Positions 44,543 to 53,911 of a DNA stretch of 64,000 bases are shown here, piece by piece. The notes below the pieces were generated by a model, which was not told the origin of the DNA, searched no databases, and worked only from the letters and a program-made list of their open reading frames with translations. Positions within the stretch are counted from its first letter, which is position 1. The number at the start of each line of letters is the position of its first letter. Source of the DNA: JANLTP01 sp031363055 (lineage in GTDB: Bacteria; Pseudomonadota; Gammaproteobacteria; Burkholderiales; Burkholderiaceae_E); the NCBI GenBank assembly GCA_031363055.1, contig JANLTP010000164.1:1-64000 (forward strand), in the 5' to 3' direction. Position numbers and translations under genes: made by a program.

Positions 44543-45486
44543 GTGTCGCGAGTTCCCATCAGGCCGCGTGGCCGGAACAGCAGGATCAGCACCAGCAGTG
44601 CATAGGGCAGCAAGGCGCCGATTCGTGGAATCGGAATCGTCAGCAGCTCGGCAAACGGCGTCGAACTGCTGACGATGACACCGAAGCGTTTCAGCAGATC
44701 GGCCAGCGAATAATCAAGCACGACCGCGAACGTCTGGATGAGTCCCATAAATAGCGAAGCAATGAAGCAGCCCAACAACGAACCGAGACCACCGAACACA
44801 ACCACGACGAAGACGATCGGCCCCATGGTGAAGGCCATCGCTGGATCGGTAGTCTGGTAATTGCCGCCAATTACGCCGGCCAATCCGGCCAGTGCCGTCC
44901 CGCAAGCGAATACCAGCGTGAATACGCGCGGCACGTTATGGCCGAGCGCGCCGACCATCTCCGGATGAACCAGCGCCGCCTGAATGACCAGGCCAACGCG
45001 GGTGCGCGTCAGCGCCAGCCAGATCGAGCCGAACATCAGCGCCGAGATCACCAGCATGAAGGCCCGATAGGCGTGGAACTGAGTACCAAAGACGTTGAAC
45101 AACGGGAAGTCGAGAACCGCAGGGATGCGATAGGGCACAGGGATCAAGCCCCAGGTCATTTGCACGACCTTCTCGAAGATCAGCGCCAGGCCAAACGTGA
45201 ACAGCAGCTCGGCGATATGGCCGTTCTGATGAACCTTGCGCAGACCATAGCGTTCGATTGCAGCGCCGACCAGGCCACAAAGTATCGGTGCCACGATCAA
45301 ACCAACCCAAAACCCAGCATACAGGCTGACGGTGTACGCGAAATAGGCACCCAGCATGTAGGCGCTGGCGTGCGCGAAGTTCAGCACGCCCATCATGCTG
45401 AAGATGAGCGTCAGGCCGCTGGCCAGCATGAACAGCAGCATGCCGTAGACGAGCCCGTTGAGCAGCGTGACCAGGAAGACTTCCAT
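44539..45486 (-). CDS. livH: Branched-chain amino-acid-type ABC importer permease LivH
   Basis: Inner-membrane permease of 315 aa with about eight hydrophobic segments. Opening motif LNGLVYGMLLFMLASGLTLIF and MMGVLNFAHASAYMLGAY are LivH hallmarks. The loop PEMVGALGHNVPRV contacts the ATPase. It follows the receptor gene by 39 bases. The set receptor, H, M, G, F is complete and in the usual order. Confidence 0.93.
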   Translation of the reverse strand: MEVFLVTLLNGLVYGMLLFMLASGLTLIFSMMGVLNFAHASAYMLGAYFAYTVSLYAGFWVGLIVAPILCGLVGAAIERYGLRKVHQNGHIAELLFTFGLALIFEKVVQMTWGLIPVPYRIPAVLDFPLFNVFGTQFHAYRAFMLVISALMFGSIWLALTRTRVGLVIQAALVHPEMVGALGHNVPRVFTLVFACGTALAGLAGVIGGNYQTTDPAMAFTMGPIVFVVVVFGGLGSLLGCFIASLFMGLIQTFAVVLDYSLADLLKRFGVIVSSSTPFAELLTIPIPRIGALLPYALLVLILLFRPRGLMGTRDT

Positions 45487-45525
45487 CGTGCGCCTTGGCG
45501 AACTTCAACAAGTGACCGAACTACG

Positions 45526-46779
45526 TTACTTGACGGGCGGACGCTTCATCTTGCAAGTGGTCGCCTGCTCAACATCCTTGGCAAGAATGGTCGCTGAGGT
45601 TTTCCAGCCCAGGCCGGTGCCTTCCGAGTCGTACTTGATGCCCGACTTCTGAAAGCCTCCAACCAGGTAGGCGCTCATGACCTGGTGGTCGTCCTTGCGC
45701 AACGACACGTCGTAGCCCATGAAGTCCTTTTGCTGCAGGCCTTCCATCGCGTACGCAATCTTGGTCACATCCAGCGAGTTGGCCTTGTTGATGCCATTGG
45801 CGACGAACTCGAAGATGGTTCTAAAACCGGCCGCCGTAAAGTCAAACTTGTGCGTGCTGCGAAAGGTTTTGGCAAAGGCTTCGGCGGCTTCGTTCTTGAT
45901 GTCGACCGCATGATTCTCGTTATACGGCATGACCGAAAACACCTTGCCGTCGCCGGCCGGTCCAATCGCCGTCGGGCCACCCGCCAAGTGCGCGTAGAAG
46001 GTGTAGTACTTCAAATCAACGCCCGATTCCAGGCCGGCCTTGATCAACAGGTTCATGTCCGGACCCCAATTGCCGGTCAAGAGGGCCTTGGCACCTGAGG
46101 CCTTGATCTTGGTGATGTAGGGCGAGAAGTCCTTGATCTTGCCCAGCGGAATCAATTCATCGCCAACCACCTTGACGTCCGGGCGCGCCTTGGCGAGGAA
46201 CGCCTTGACATCGCGCTGAACCGATTGGCCGAACAGGTAATCCTGATTGAGCAGATAGACCTGAGTGATGTCCTTCGGCAAGGCACGCGCCATGACCTCG
46301 GCCTTCTGGGCAACATTCAGGTCAAACCGGTAATGCCAGAAGCTGCACTTCTCGTTGGTCAGTTCGGTCGCCACCGCACCACAGTTCAAGTAGATGATGC
46401 GATTATCCGGATTGCGATCGTTGTGCTTCTCGACGCCTTCAATCAACGCCGCTGCAATGTTCGAGCCGCTGCATTGCATGATGAACGGCATGTTCTGGTC
46501 GGTCGCACTCTTCAGAGCCAGCAGCGCATCAGCGGGCTGCGACTTGTTGTCAAACGGCACCAGCTCGAACTTCTTGCCGAGCGCGCCGCCCTTGGAATTA
46601 ATGTGTTCGATGATGTAGTTCATCATTTGCAGATTGGCATCACCGACCTGCGCGAACGGCCCGGACAGCGGGTCGGTGTAGGCAATCTTGATGGTTGCTT
46701 GCGCTGCAACATTGCCGGCAAAGGCCAGCGCAGTCGTCGAGATCAAAGCGGCTACTGCTGCGCGAAATGAAATTCTCAC
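45526..46779 (-). CDS. ABC importer receptor, branched-chain amino acid type
   Basis: Periplasmic receptor of 417 aa, Peripla_BP_6 family. Signal peptide: FRAAVAALISTTALAFAGNVAAQ. The mature start TIKIAYTDPLSGPFAQVGDA and QLVPFDNKSQPADALLAL-like segment are typical. These receptors bind amino acids but also aromatic acids, urea or short carboxylates. The neighbouring CoA-transferase and acyl-CoA genes suggest a carboxylic acid ligand. It is the first gene of the operon, under the promoter and palindrome at 46839-46912. Confidence 0.9.
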   Translation of the reverse strand: MRISFRAAVAALISTTALAFAGNVAAQATIKIAYTDPLSGPFAQVGDANLQMMNYIIEHINSKGGALGKKFELVPFDNKSQPADALLALKSATDQNMPFIMQCSGSNIAAALIEGVEKHNDRNPDNRIIYLNCGAVATELTNEKCSFWHYRFDLNVAQKAEVMARALPKDITQVYLLNQDYLFGQSVQRDVKAFLAKARPDVKVVGDELIPLGKIKDFSPYITKIKASGAKALLTGNWGPDMNLLIKAGLESGVDLKYYTFYAHLAGGPTAIGPAGDGKVFSVMPYNENHAVDIKNEAAEAFAKTFRSTHKFDFTAAGFRTIFEFVANGINKANSLDVTKIAYAMEGLQQKDFMGYDVSLRKDDHQVMSAYLVGGFQKSGIKYDSEGTGLGWKTSATILAKDVEQATTCKMKRPPVK

Positions 46780-46838
46780 ATTTCCTCCTCAGATGATGCT
46801 GATCGTTATGGCCGCCGACTGCGCGAGCTTTGTTTTGA

Positions 46839-46874
46839 CACGCTGGGTTTGAGCACCTGCTCAAACCCAGCGTG
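46839..46874. promoter_or_regulatory. Perfect 36-bp palindrome in the Liv operon leader
   Basis: A 17-base arm (46839-46855) is fully complementary to 46858-46874 with only CC between. It begins about where transcription from the adjacent promoter should start and lies about 60 bases before the receptor gene. No U-run follows, so it is not a simple terminator. It could be an operator or a 5' stem that protects the mRNA. Confidence 0.8.
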
Positions 46875-46883
46875 ACTGCACTC

Positions 46884-46912
46884 ACTGTACAGTTTGTACG
46901 CGCCAAACTCAA
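46884..46912 (-). promoter_or_regulatory. Candidate sigma-70 promoter for the Liv operon
   Basis: On the minus strand TTGAGT (46907-46912) and TACAGT (46884-46889) are separated by 17 bases, four of six consensus bases each. The expected start is near 46877, next to the perfect palindrome. Confidence 0.5.
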
Positions 46913-47062
46913 GCCGGAACATTTCGGCAGGATCAACCAATGAATGAAATCGCGAACGCGAGGTGGTTTTGCTGACCGACGCGATTCGGCAGAGTCTTTC
47001 AGATTATTGATCAAGCCATCGAACCGCTGTAGGATCGGCCACCGAGTCTTCCGGCTATCCAG

Positions 47063-48253
47063 ATGTCGCATCCCTTTACCGGCGTCACCGTGCTGGACCT
47101 GACCCAGATCTATAACGGTCCTTACGCGACGTTCTTGCTGGCCCAGGGTGGCGCGCTGGTCATCAAGATCGAACCGCTCGATGGTGAACATTTGCGCAAA
47201 CGCCAGGGCGCCAGTGGCGCGGCCATGCCGTTCGCCATGTTGAATGCCAACAAGCAAACCATGACGCTCAACCTGAAGTCTGCGCAGGGCCGTGAGGTGC
47301 TGCTGAGGTTGGTGGCACAGGCAGACGTTTTGGTCGAGAACTTCGCACCCGGCGTCATGGAGCGTCTGGAGCTCGGCGTCGGCGCGCTGCACGCCGCGAA
47401 TCCGCGCTTGATCTACGCCTCGGGTTCCGGCTACGGCCGCTCGGGTCCTTACCGCGACTTCCCGGCGATGGATCTGACGGTGCAGGCGATGACCGGTGTC
47501 ATCGACACGACCGGCTACCCGGATCGGCCGCCGGTAAAGGCCGGGCCGGCGGTGGCCGACTTCATGGGTGGCGTCCATCTGTTTGGCGCCATTGCCGCCG
47601 CGCTGTATCAGCGCGAACACACGGGCAAGGGCTGCGTGGTGGAAGTGTCCATGATGGAGTCGGTCTACCCGACGCTGGCCTCCAGTCTGGGCCTGTACTA
47701 CGGCTCGGGCGGTGGCGCCGCCATGCGCACCGCCAACCGCCATACCGGTCTGTCGCTGTGTCCCTACAACGTCTATCCGACCAGCGACGGCTTCCTGGCC
47801 ATCATTACCAATAACGAGCAGCACTGGCGCCAATTGCTGCAGGCCCTAGGCAAGCCCGAGTGGGCCGCCGATCCGCGCTTTGCCACGGTTCGTGAACGCT
47901 GCCAGCATATGGACGAGGTCGATGCGCAAATTACCGAGCTCAGTCGCGGCTACACCAAGGCGGCTTTGTTCGAGCTGCTGATCGCGCATCGTGTGCCGTG
48001 CGCGCCGGTTCGCACTTTGCAGGAAGTCGTCAATGATCCGCATCTTCATGCACGGGGATCGCTGCGATGGATCGATCATCCGGAATATGGCCGAATTGTG
48101 TTGCCTTCGAGTCCCTTGCGTTTCCCAGGCGAGGAGCCGGTAGCTTACCGACCCAGTTCGGCCCTGGGCCAGAACACGGCCGAGATACTGGCGGCCAGGT
48201 TATCGATGAACGAAGCGAAGATCGCCGAGCTGCGAGCGCAGGGCGTCATCTAG
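47063..48253 (+). CDS. CaiB/BaiF family CoA-transferase
   Basis: Class III CoA-transferase of 396 aa. Motifs: VTVLDLTQIYNGPYATFLLA at the start, GGALVIKIEPLDGE, LNLKSAQGREVLL, NPRLIYASGSGYGRSGPY and the catalytic-Asp region FPAMDLTVQAMTG. It moves CoA between carboxylic acids. It is divergent from the Liv operon and precedes enoyl-CoA hydratase and acyl-CoA dehydrogenases, so it probably activates the imported acid. Confidence 0.9.
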   Translation: MSHPFTGVTVLDLTQIYNGPYATFLLAQGGALVIKIEPLDGEHLRKRQGASGAAMPFAMLNANKQTMTLNLKSAQGREVLLRLVAQADVLVENFAPGVMERLELGVGALHAANPRLIYASGSGYGRSGPYRDFPAMDLTVQAMTGVIDTTGYPDRPPVKAGPAVADFMGGVHLFGAIAAALYQREHTGKGCVVEVSMMESVYPTLASSLGLYYGSGGGAAMRTANRHTGLSLCPYNVYPTSDGFLAIITNNEQHWRQLLQALGKPEWAADPRFATVRERCQHMDEVDAQITELSRGYTKAALFELLIAHRVPCAPVRTLQEVVNDPHLHARGSLRWIDHPEYGRIVLPSSPLRFPGEEPVAYRPSSALGQNTAEILAARLSMNEAKIAELRAQGVI

Positions 48254-48329
48254 ATTTGTACGGTGACTTGACCGCCCGCAGGGAGCGGTTACCGTCTCGT
48301 ATTCAGCCACCCGGCTGCCACGAACCCAC

Positions 48330-48899
48330 TTAAGCCTGCGGCCAGGCCCTGACCCGTGCCAGCAGAGCATAAACCGCATCATGAGGCAGGTTGCTACCGA
48401 CCGGTTGACGCGGACCGAACAGCGCGGCCGCATCGTTGAGTTCAGGGCGGGCGCGCTCTTCGATCCAGTCGTAAATCACGGTCCGCTCGGCGATACGCCA
48501 TTGCCCCTCGCGCTGCTCGAAACGGTCCGCATAACGACCGCATAAAAAGGTTTCGGTGTGTACCCCGGCGGCCGTCATCGGCGCCTGCAAGGCAATGAAG
48601 GAACTTTCAACCGCCGCCTGTTGGCCGTGTATTTCTATCAGAACGTTGCCAATGATGTGGCTGCGCAGGCCGCCACGTCTGAGCACAGGTAAAGCGTAAT
48701 CAAGGAAGCCCTGCGCGCTGCCCTGGTAAGCACCATGACAGTCGCTGGCGTCGGGCCAATAGGCGCTGCGCAAACTGTCTTCATCGGCACGATCGATGCC
48801 GCGACAGTAGCGCATCAACACCTCGCGAATCGCCTCGCGATCCCATAGCGATTGCAGTTGTGCCTGCCATTGCGCCGGCGTGTCGGAAGACTGAACCAT
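48330..48899 (-). CDS. SnoaL-like (NTF2-fold) protein
   Basis: Protein of 189 aa. The start LWDREAIREVLMRYCRGIDR and DEDSLRSAYWPDASDCHGAY are the SnoaL_4 pattern, with Tyr, Asp and His at the pocket positions used by dehydratase-like members. FEQREGQWRIAERTVIYDW closes the fold. Start at the inner ATG 48899 is chosen. It converges on the CoA-transferase. Catalytic role unknown. Confidence 0.83.
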   Translation of the reverse strand: MVQSSDTPAQWQAQLQSLWDREAIREVLMRYCRGIDRADEDSLRSAYWPDASDCHGAYQGSAQGFLDYALPVLRRGGLRSHIIGNVLIEIHGQQAAVESSFIALQAPMTAAGVHTETFLCGRYADRFEQREGQWRIAERTVIYDWIEERARPELNDAAALFGPRQPVGSNLPHDAVYALLARVRAWPQA

Positions 48900-49112
48900 G
48901 ATTCCATAATAATTCGAATTCTGAAAAAACCGCAATTCAGAATCTTGAACATTCAGAAGCTCGAATTTCTGTTGACGGCCCGAAGGCAGGGTCTTAGTCT
49001 CTGGCTCTGCTCACCCTGCTTTTGTTCACCCAGACTCTGCTCACGCGGACCTTGTTTGCTTTCACTTTGATTGCTATCACTCAATTTACAACGATCCCAA
49101 TGAGACTCCGAG

Positions 49113-49922
49113 ATGACTACTGACTATTCGCGTTATCGCTTTCTTGATATTCGCCGCGAAGGCGGCATTGCCACCCTCACGCTGAATCAACCTGACAATC
49201 GCAATGCCGTTCATGCCGAAATGCACGCCGAACTGGAGCATGTCTGGTTGGACTTCGCCCGCGATCGTGAGGTCAACGTCATCATCTTCACCGGCGCCGG
49301 AAAAACCTTCTCGGCCGGTGGCGACATCAAGCGTATGGCGAGCCGCTTCGGCACCGAGGAAGGCTGGGCTTACTCGCTGCAAATACCGGACTCGACCAAG
49401 CGACTGTTCGACAGCATTCTGGAAGTGCCGCAACCGATCATCGCCGCCGTCAATGGCGATGCAGTCGGGCTGGGTGCGACCCTGGCTTTGTTCAGCGACG
49501 TCTCGGTCATTTCCGAGACCGCGAAGTTCGGTGACTCGCACGTCAAGGTCGGGCTGGTGGCCGGCGACGGCGGCGCGGTGGTTTGGCCCTTGCTGGTGGG
49601 ACCGAATCGAGCCAAAGAGTTTCTGATGCGCGGCAAACTCGTCGACGGCATTGAAGCGCACAAGATGGGGCTGGTGAATCGGGTGGTTGCGCCCGATCAA
49701 GTGATGGCGCAAGCACTCGAGCTGGCCCACGAACTCAATGCACTGCCGCCGTTGGCGGTGCGTTGGACCAAGTTGTCGGTCAACAAGTGGATCAAGCATC
49801 AGCTCAACTTGATTCTCGATGCCTCGATTGCGTACGAGATGTTGTCGATCAACTCGAAAGATCATCACGAAGCAGCGATGGCGTTCATCGAAAAGCGCAA
49901 GCCCACGTACCAAGGAATTTGA
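49113..49922 (+). CDS. Enoyl-CoA hydratase/isomerase
   Basis: Crotonase-fold enzyme of 269 aa. Oxyanion-hole segments are FTGAGKTFSAGGDIKRM and AVNGDAVGLGATLALFSDVS. One catalytic Glu expected near DSHVKVGLVAGDGGAVVWP is replaced by Asp/Gly-type residues, so the exact activity (hydratase, isomerase or hydrolase) is open. It is followed by two acyl-CoA dehydrogenase genes 25 bases downstream. Confidence 0.87.
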   Translation: MTTDYSRYRFLDIRREGGIATLTLNQPDNRNAVHAEMHAELEHVWLDFARDREVNVIIFTGAGKTFSAGGDIKRMASRFGTEEGWAYSLQIPDSTKRLFDSILEVPQPIIAAVNGDAVGLGATLALFSDVSVISETAKFGDSHVKVGLVAGDGGAVVWPLLVGPNRAKEFLMRGKLVDGIEAHKMGLVNRVVAPDQVMAQALELAHELNALPPLAVRWTKLSVNKWIKHQLNLILDASIAYEMLSINSKDHHEAAMAFIEKRKPTYQGI

Positions 49923-49947
49923 AATTCGACTTGTTGGAGCTTGACCC

Positions 49948-51117
49948 ATGTCTGAAACCATCAGGGCTACACAGGCCTGGAACGACCTCGGCGATGAACA
50001 ATTTCGGCAGGCCGCCGCGCAGTTTTTCGACAGCTATGTCCCGCGCGATCTGTGCCACCTGAATCGAAGGCCGCGTTGGTCGGAGGTGCGCGACTGGTAT
50101 CTGACCCTTTCCCGGCACGGCTGGCTCGTGCCGGGCTGGCCGGTCGAGTATGGCGGCATGGGTTTGTCGCAATCGAAGATTCTGGTCTACATGGAGGAGT
50201 TGGAGCGCTGCGGCGCGCCGCGCCTGGTGGACCAGGGTCTGATGAATCTCGGCCCGGTGCTGATCGCCCGGGGCACCGAGGCTCAGCGGCAAAGATTTCT
50301 GCCGAAGATCCTGTCGGGCGAACATCTGTGGTGCCAGGGTTACTCCGAGCCGAACGCCGGCTCGGATCTGGCGAGTCTTCGAACCGAGGCCGTCATCAAG
50401 GGCGATGAGTTCATCATCAACGGCCAAAAAATCTGGACCAGTGTCGCCTTCGATGCCAATCATATGTTTGCACTGGTGCGCACCGACAAGACGGTGAAGA
50501 AGCAGGCCGGCATCAGCTTCGTGATGATCGATCTGCGGCAACCCGGCGTGACGGTGCGACCGATCCGCAACATCGCCGGCCATGAAGAGCTGTGTGAGGT
50601 GTTCCTCGATGATGTCCGCGCGCCACTCGAGAATCTGGTCGGTGGGCTGAACGAGGGCTGGAATGTCGCCAAGGCATTGCTGGGATTCGAGCGCGTCTGG
50701 TCCGGTTCGCCGCGCCAGTCGACCATCGCCTTGATGCGCTTGCGCCAGTTAGCCCGGGCCAGTGGCAAACTGCACGATCCGGCGTTCGTCGACAAGCTCG
50801 CCCAGGTCACGATGGATGTGCTGGATAGCGCCGCCGCCTATGAACGCTTTGCGCAGATCATGCGCACCGGTGGCAGCTTCGGTTTCGAAGTGTCGATGCT
50901 GAAAATCTGGGCGACCGAAACCTGTCAGAGAGTCACCGAGCTGATGGTCGAAGCCGCCGGCGATCTCGGCATGCTCGCGGGCGATGTATCGGTGGGCGAT
51001 GAGACGTTGGACATTCTCTACCCGTTCCTCGAGTGCCGAGCATTTACGATCTATGGCGGCTCGAGCCAGGTTCAGCGCAATATCCTTGCGAAGAATGTTC
51101 TGGAGCTGCCGGTATGA
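49948..51117 (+). CDS. Acyl-CoA dehydrogenase, subunit-like 1
   Basis: FAD enzyme of 389 aa. Motifs: GWLVPGWPVEYGGMGLS, WCQGYSEPNAGSDLASL (FAD/substrate segment), INGQKIWTS and the C-terminal YGGSSQVQRNILAKNVL. It overlaps the next gene by ATGA. Tandem non-identical acyl-CoA dehydrogenases like these often form a heterodimer, as in steroid and pimeloyl-CoA catabolism. Confidence 0.9.
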   Translation: MSETIRATQAWNDLGDEQFRQAAAQFFDSYVPRDLCHLNRRPRWSEVRDWYLTLSRHGWLVPGWPVEYGGMGLSQSKILVYMEELERCGAPRLVDQGLMNLGPVLIARGTEAQRQRFLPKILSGEHLWCQGYSEPNAGSDLASLRTEAVIKGDEFIINGQKIWTSVAFDANHMFALVRTDKTVKKQAGISFVMIDLRQPGVTVRPIRNIAGHEELCEVFLDDVRAPLENLVGGLNEGWNVAKALLGFERVWSGSPRQSTIALMRLRQLARASGKLHDPAFVDKLAQVTMDVLDSAAAYERFAQIMRTGGSFGFEVSMLKIWATETCQRVTELMVEAAGDLGMLAGDVSVGDETLDILYPFLECRAFTIYGGSSQVQRNILAKNVLELPV

Positions 51118-52328
51118 GTGGCGCCGGCAATGAGCGCGACACGCAGCTCAAGTTGCTGCGCGAAAGCGCCACCGAGTTTGTACGCCGTAATACCGATTTG
51201 AAAAAGTATCGGGAACTTCGCCAGCAATTGCCGGGCTACGACGTCACCTTGGTGCGCCAGATGGCGGAACTCGGTTGGTTCGGAATGATGGTGCCCGAAG
51301 CTCAGGGAGGACTCGGTCTCGGCCTCGCCGAGCTGGCGGAAGTGCTGCAAGCGCTCGGTAAAGGCCTGCTGGCAGAACCGGTGGTCGCCGCTACTGTTCT
51401 GGCGGGTCGAGTCCTCGCTCGTGGCCCTCATTGCGCGATGAGAGATCAATTGTTGGCGGGCCTGGTCGATGCTTCGGCGCTGCCGGCACTGGCCTGGCAA
51501 GAAGGCTTGGGCGCACTCGACCCGGCGGCGATCGAAACTATGGCGCGAGTGACCGACCACGGCGTGCAATTGAGCGGCAGCAAACGCTTGGTGGTCGGCG
51601 CTGCGGGTGCGAACGGATTTCTGGTGTCGGCCCGTGCAGAGCCGGCAATCAACCCTGAAGCGGTTCGCAACTCTGAACAAAAGATTGGCCTTTATTGGGT
51701 TCCGGTGAATGCGCGCGGTCTGTCGATCTCATTTGAATGGCGCGCCGATGGCACCCCGGTGGGCGTGCTGGAACTGGCGGCAGTGTCGATACCCGCTGAA
51801 CATATTTTGATGCAGCCGGGCCCGGCGGCACTTGCGAACTTGCAGCGATCGATCGATGAAGCGGCGGTCATGGCCAGCGCCGAGATGCTGGGTGTCATGG
51901 AGGCAGCGTTGCAAATGGCCCTGGGCTACATGCGCACGCGCGTGCAGTTCGGAAAACCGATCGGCAGCTTTCAGGCCTTGCAACACAAGACGACGGACCT
52001 CTACGTTCAGCAGGAGCTTAGCCGGGCGGTGCTGGCGGAGGCGTTGAAGGTGTTGGGTCGGGAACATGCAGGCCAGGAAATTACCGAGCAGGATACTGAA
52101 CGTGTGCTCGTCGTCAGTCGCTGCAAGAGCCGGTGCAGTGATGCCGGACTACGAGTAACTCGCGAGGTAATTCAACTGCATGGCGCGATTGGCTTCACCG
52201 ATGAATACGATGCCGGTCTGTACTTGAAGCGCGCGCTGGTACTGTCGGCCTGGCTGGGTAACGCCAGCGCGCATCGGCGCCGTTTTGCTGCGCTTTCGAG
52301 CGAGCACGCGGACGGGGCGCTTGGCTAG
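51114..52328 (+). CDS. Acyl-CoA dehydrogenase, subunit-like 2
   Basis: Protein of 404 aa. N-terminal segment MAELGWFGMMVPEAQGGLGL, then a middle domain with reduced conservation, and the C-terminal helices TRVQFGKPIGSFQALQHKTT and IQLHGAIGFTDEYDAGLYLK. It diverges from its neighbour and lacks the strong FAD-binding EPNAGSD motif, which fits a partner subunit. Start 51114 is set by the ATGA overlap. Confidence 0.88.
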   Translation: MSGAGNERDTQLKLLRESATEFVRRNTDLKKYRELRQQLPGYDVTLVRQMAELGWFGMMVPEAQGGLGLGLAELAEVLQALGKGLLAEPVVAATVLAGRVLARGPHCAMRDQLLAGLVDASALPALAWQEGLGALDPAAIETMARVTDHGVQLSGSKRLVVGAAGANGFLVSARAEPAINPEAVRNSEQKIGLYWVPVNARGLSISFEWRADGTPVGVLELAAVSIPAEHILMQPGPAALANLQRSIDEAAVMASAEMLGVMEAALQMALGYMRTRVQFGKPIGSFQALQHKTTDLYVQQELSRAVLAEALKVLGREHAGQEITEQDTERVLVVSRCKSRCSDAGLRVTREVIQLHGAIGFTDEYDAGLYLKRALVLSAWLGNASAHRRRFAALSSEHADGALG

Positions 52329-52878
52329 GCTTGAGCGGGATTATGCTGATCTGAGCCTGAAACGTAGATCTGTGAGCCGTCGGTAGTATTCAATAAATAC
52401 TCTTGATAAAATACCTGGTCGGGACATTTACGCCTTCGTGCGAATTGGGGTCATAGGCCGCAGAGAAACTATGGCGGCTTTCGACCCATAGGAGTCGGCC
52501 ACGGTTTTCTCAGCGAGCGACTGGTCTACGTTGAAACTTGACCTTCGCTCACGCCGCCGAGAGAACCAGCGACAGCAGTCGCTCGCAGTTGGCCAGCATC
52601 GACCGGAACAGGGTCCCGGCTGAACGACTGCATCCGAAGGCCGCGTAATCACACTGCCGACCCGCTGCCGACCTTCACTGCCATGAATTGGTCGACGCAA
52701 AGCAGGCACCCAAGCGTGCCGAATACGTCAGGACCAGATAGGCACGGCGCACATACCTTGGCGCCGGTCTGCGTTGGTGTGAAGCGCTCGGCGCCGCGAC
52801 CACCGCCGCGAGGAAGCTGCAAACCTAGACAAGGCGGCGACTATCAGCTACAAACTTGTACTTGCGGTGGACCCTGAC
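52329..52878. other. Intergenic region with degenerate non-coding sequence
   Basis: About 550 bases with no credible gene. The stretch 52440-52680 contains fragments of the degenerate, GC-rich interspersed kind seen again near 55920 and 59570 (strings such as GACCGGAACAGGGTCC and GGGTCATAGGCCGCAG). It marks the left edge of the accessory island. An AT-rich patch, CAATAAATACTCTTGATAAA, lies near 52390. Confidence 0.45.
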
Positions 52879-53862
52879 ATGGGTCGCAGGCGCGGCCGTT
52901 TCACCCATGGGAGAAAGCACATACCACTCGTCAGCGAAGACGTCCTGGGCAGCATCGGCAACACGCCGCTGGTCGAATTACGCAAGGTGGTGCCGGCAGG
53001 ATGCGGGCGGGTCTTTGCAAAATTGGAGTGGGCCAACCCAACCGGCAGCATGAAGGACCGGATGGCTGCGGCGGCGGTGCGCAGTGCCGAGACCGACGGT
53101 CGGTTACAACCCGGTGGCACGGTCGTCGAATACACCGCGGGCACGACGGGCATCTCGCTGGCGCTGGTCTGCGCGTCCAAGGGCTACGGCCTGGAGATCG
53201 TGTTTTCGGACGCCTTCAGCGACGAGAAGCGCCGCACCATGCAGGCCTTCGGCGCGCGCATCACGGACGTGCCGAGCGACAAGCAGCAGATCACCGAGGC
53301 GCTGATCAAAGCCATGATCGACAAGGCCGCCGAGATCAGCCGCAGGCCCGGGCACTGGTACTGCGACCAGCTCAACAACCACGATGCGACCCAAGGGTAC
53401 CTGCCGCTCGGGGAAGAAATCTGGCGCCAGACCCGAGGCGAGGTGGCCGCTTTCGTACATTCCGTCAGCACGGCGCACTCGATCCACGGCGTGACGCAGG
53501 CACTGTGGGGGCACGATCCGAAAATCCGGGTTGTGGCAGTCGAGCCGGCCGAATCCGCGGTGCTGTCGGGCGGGCCCTCGGGATCGCACAAGATCGAGGG
53601 CATCGGCATCGGCTTCATCCCACCACTATGGCGCCCCGACCAGGTCAACGAGATCCAGCCCGTCGCCACCCAGGAGGCCAAGGAGATGACCCGGCGGCTG
53701 GCGCGCGAGGAAGGCATCTTCGGCGGCACCTCCTCGGGCGCCAACGTGGTGGCGGCGATCCGGGTCGCGCGCAACCTCGGTCCGGGGGCCAACGTGGTCA
53801 CCATCATCTGCGACTCGGGATTGCGCTACCTGAGTACCGACGTCTATCGCGAACCGGCTTGA
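52879..53862 (+). CDS. PLP-dependent cysteine-synthase-family protein
   Basis: Fold-type II PLP enzyme of about 327 aa. The PLP Lys is in NPTGSMKDRMA and the substrate loop is YTAGTTGISLAL. The phosphate-cradle region, normally GTGGT, reads HSVSTAHSIHGVTQAL, so it is an atypical member rather than a standard O-acetylserine sulfhydrylase. EEGIFGGTSSGANVVAA is the usual later motif. The first about 20 residues are Arg-rich and unusual, and no good ribosome site precedes ATG 52879, so the start is uncertain. Composition is more GC-rich than the flanking genes. Confidence 0.82.
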   Translation: MGRRRGRFTHGRKHIPLVSEDVLGSIGNTPLVELRKVVPAGCGRVFAKLEWANPTGSMKDRMAAAAVRSAETDGRLQPGGTVVEYTAGTTGISLALVCASKGYGLEIVFSDAFSDEKRRTMQAFGARITDVPSDKQQITEALIKAMIDKAAEISRRPGHWYCDQLNNHDATQGYLPLGEEIWRQTRGEVAAFVHSVSTAHSIHGVTQALWGHDPKIRVVAVEPAESAVLSGGPSGSHKIEGIGIGFIPPLWRPDQVNEIQPVATQEAKEMTRRLAREEGIFGGTSSGANVVAAIRVARNLGPGANVVTIICDSGLRYLSTDVYREPA

Positions 53863-53911
53863 CCGGCATGTCGGCCCCGGCATGATCCATCACTGTCCAC
53901 GGAGTCCGTCC

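Noticed and set aside
48259..48296. An inverted repeat between two convergent genes as a terminator
   Set aside because: The stem is short and imperfect and no T-run follows on either strand.
53001..53885. A 294-codon plus-strand frame
   Set aside because: Shadow of the cysteine-synthase-like gene in another frame; its Gly, Arg and His bias comes from GC-rich codons.
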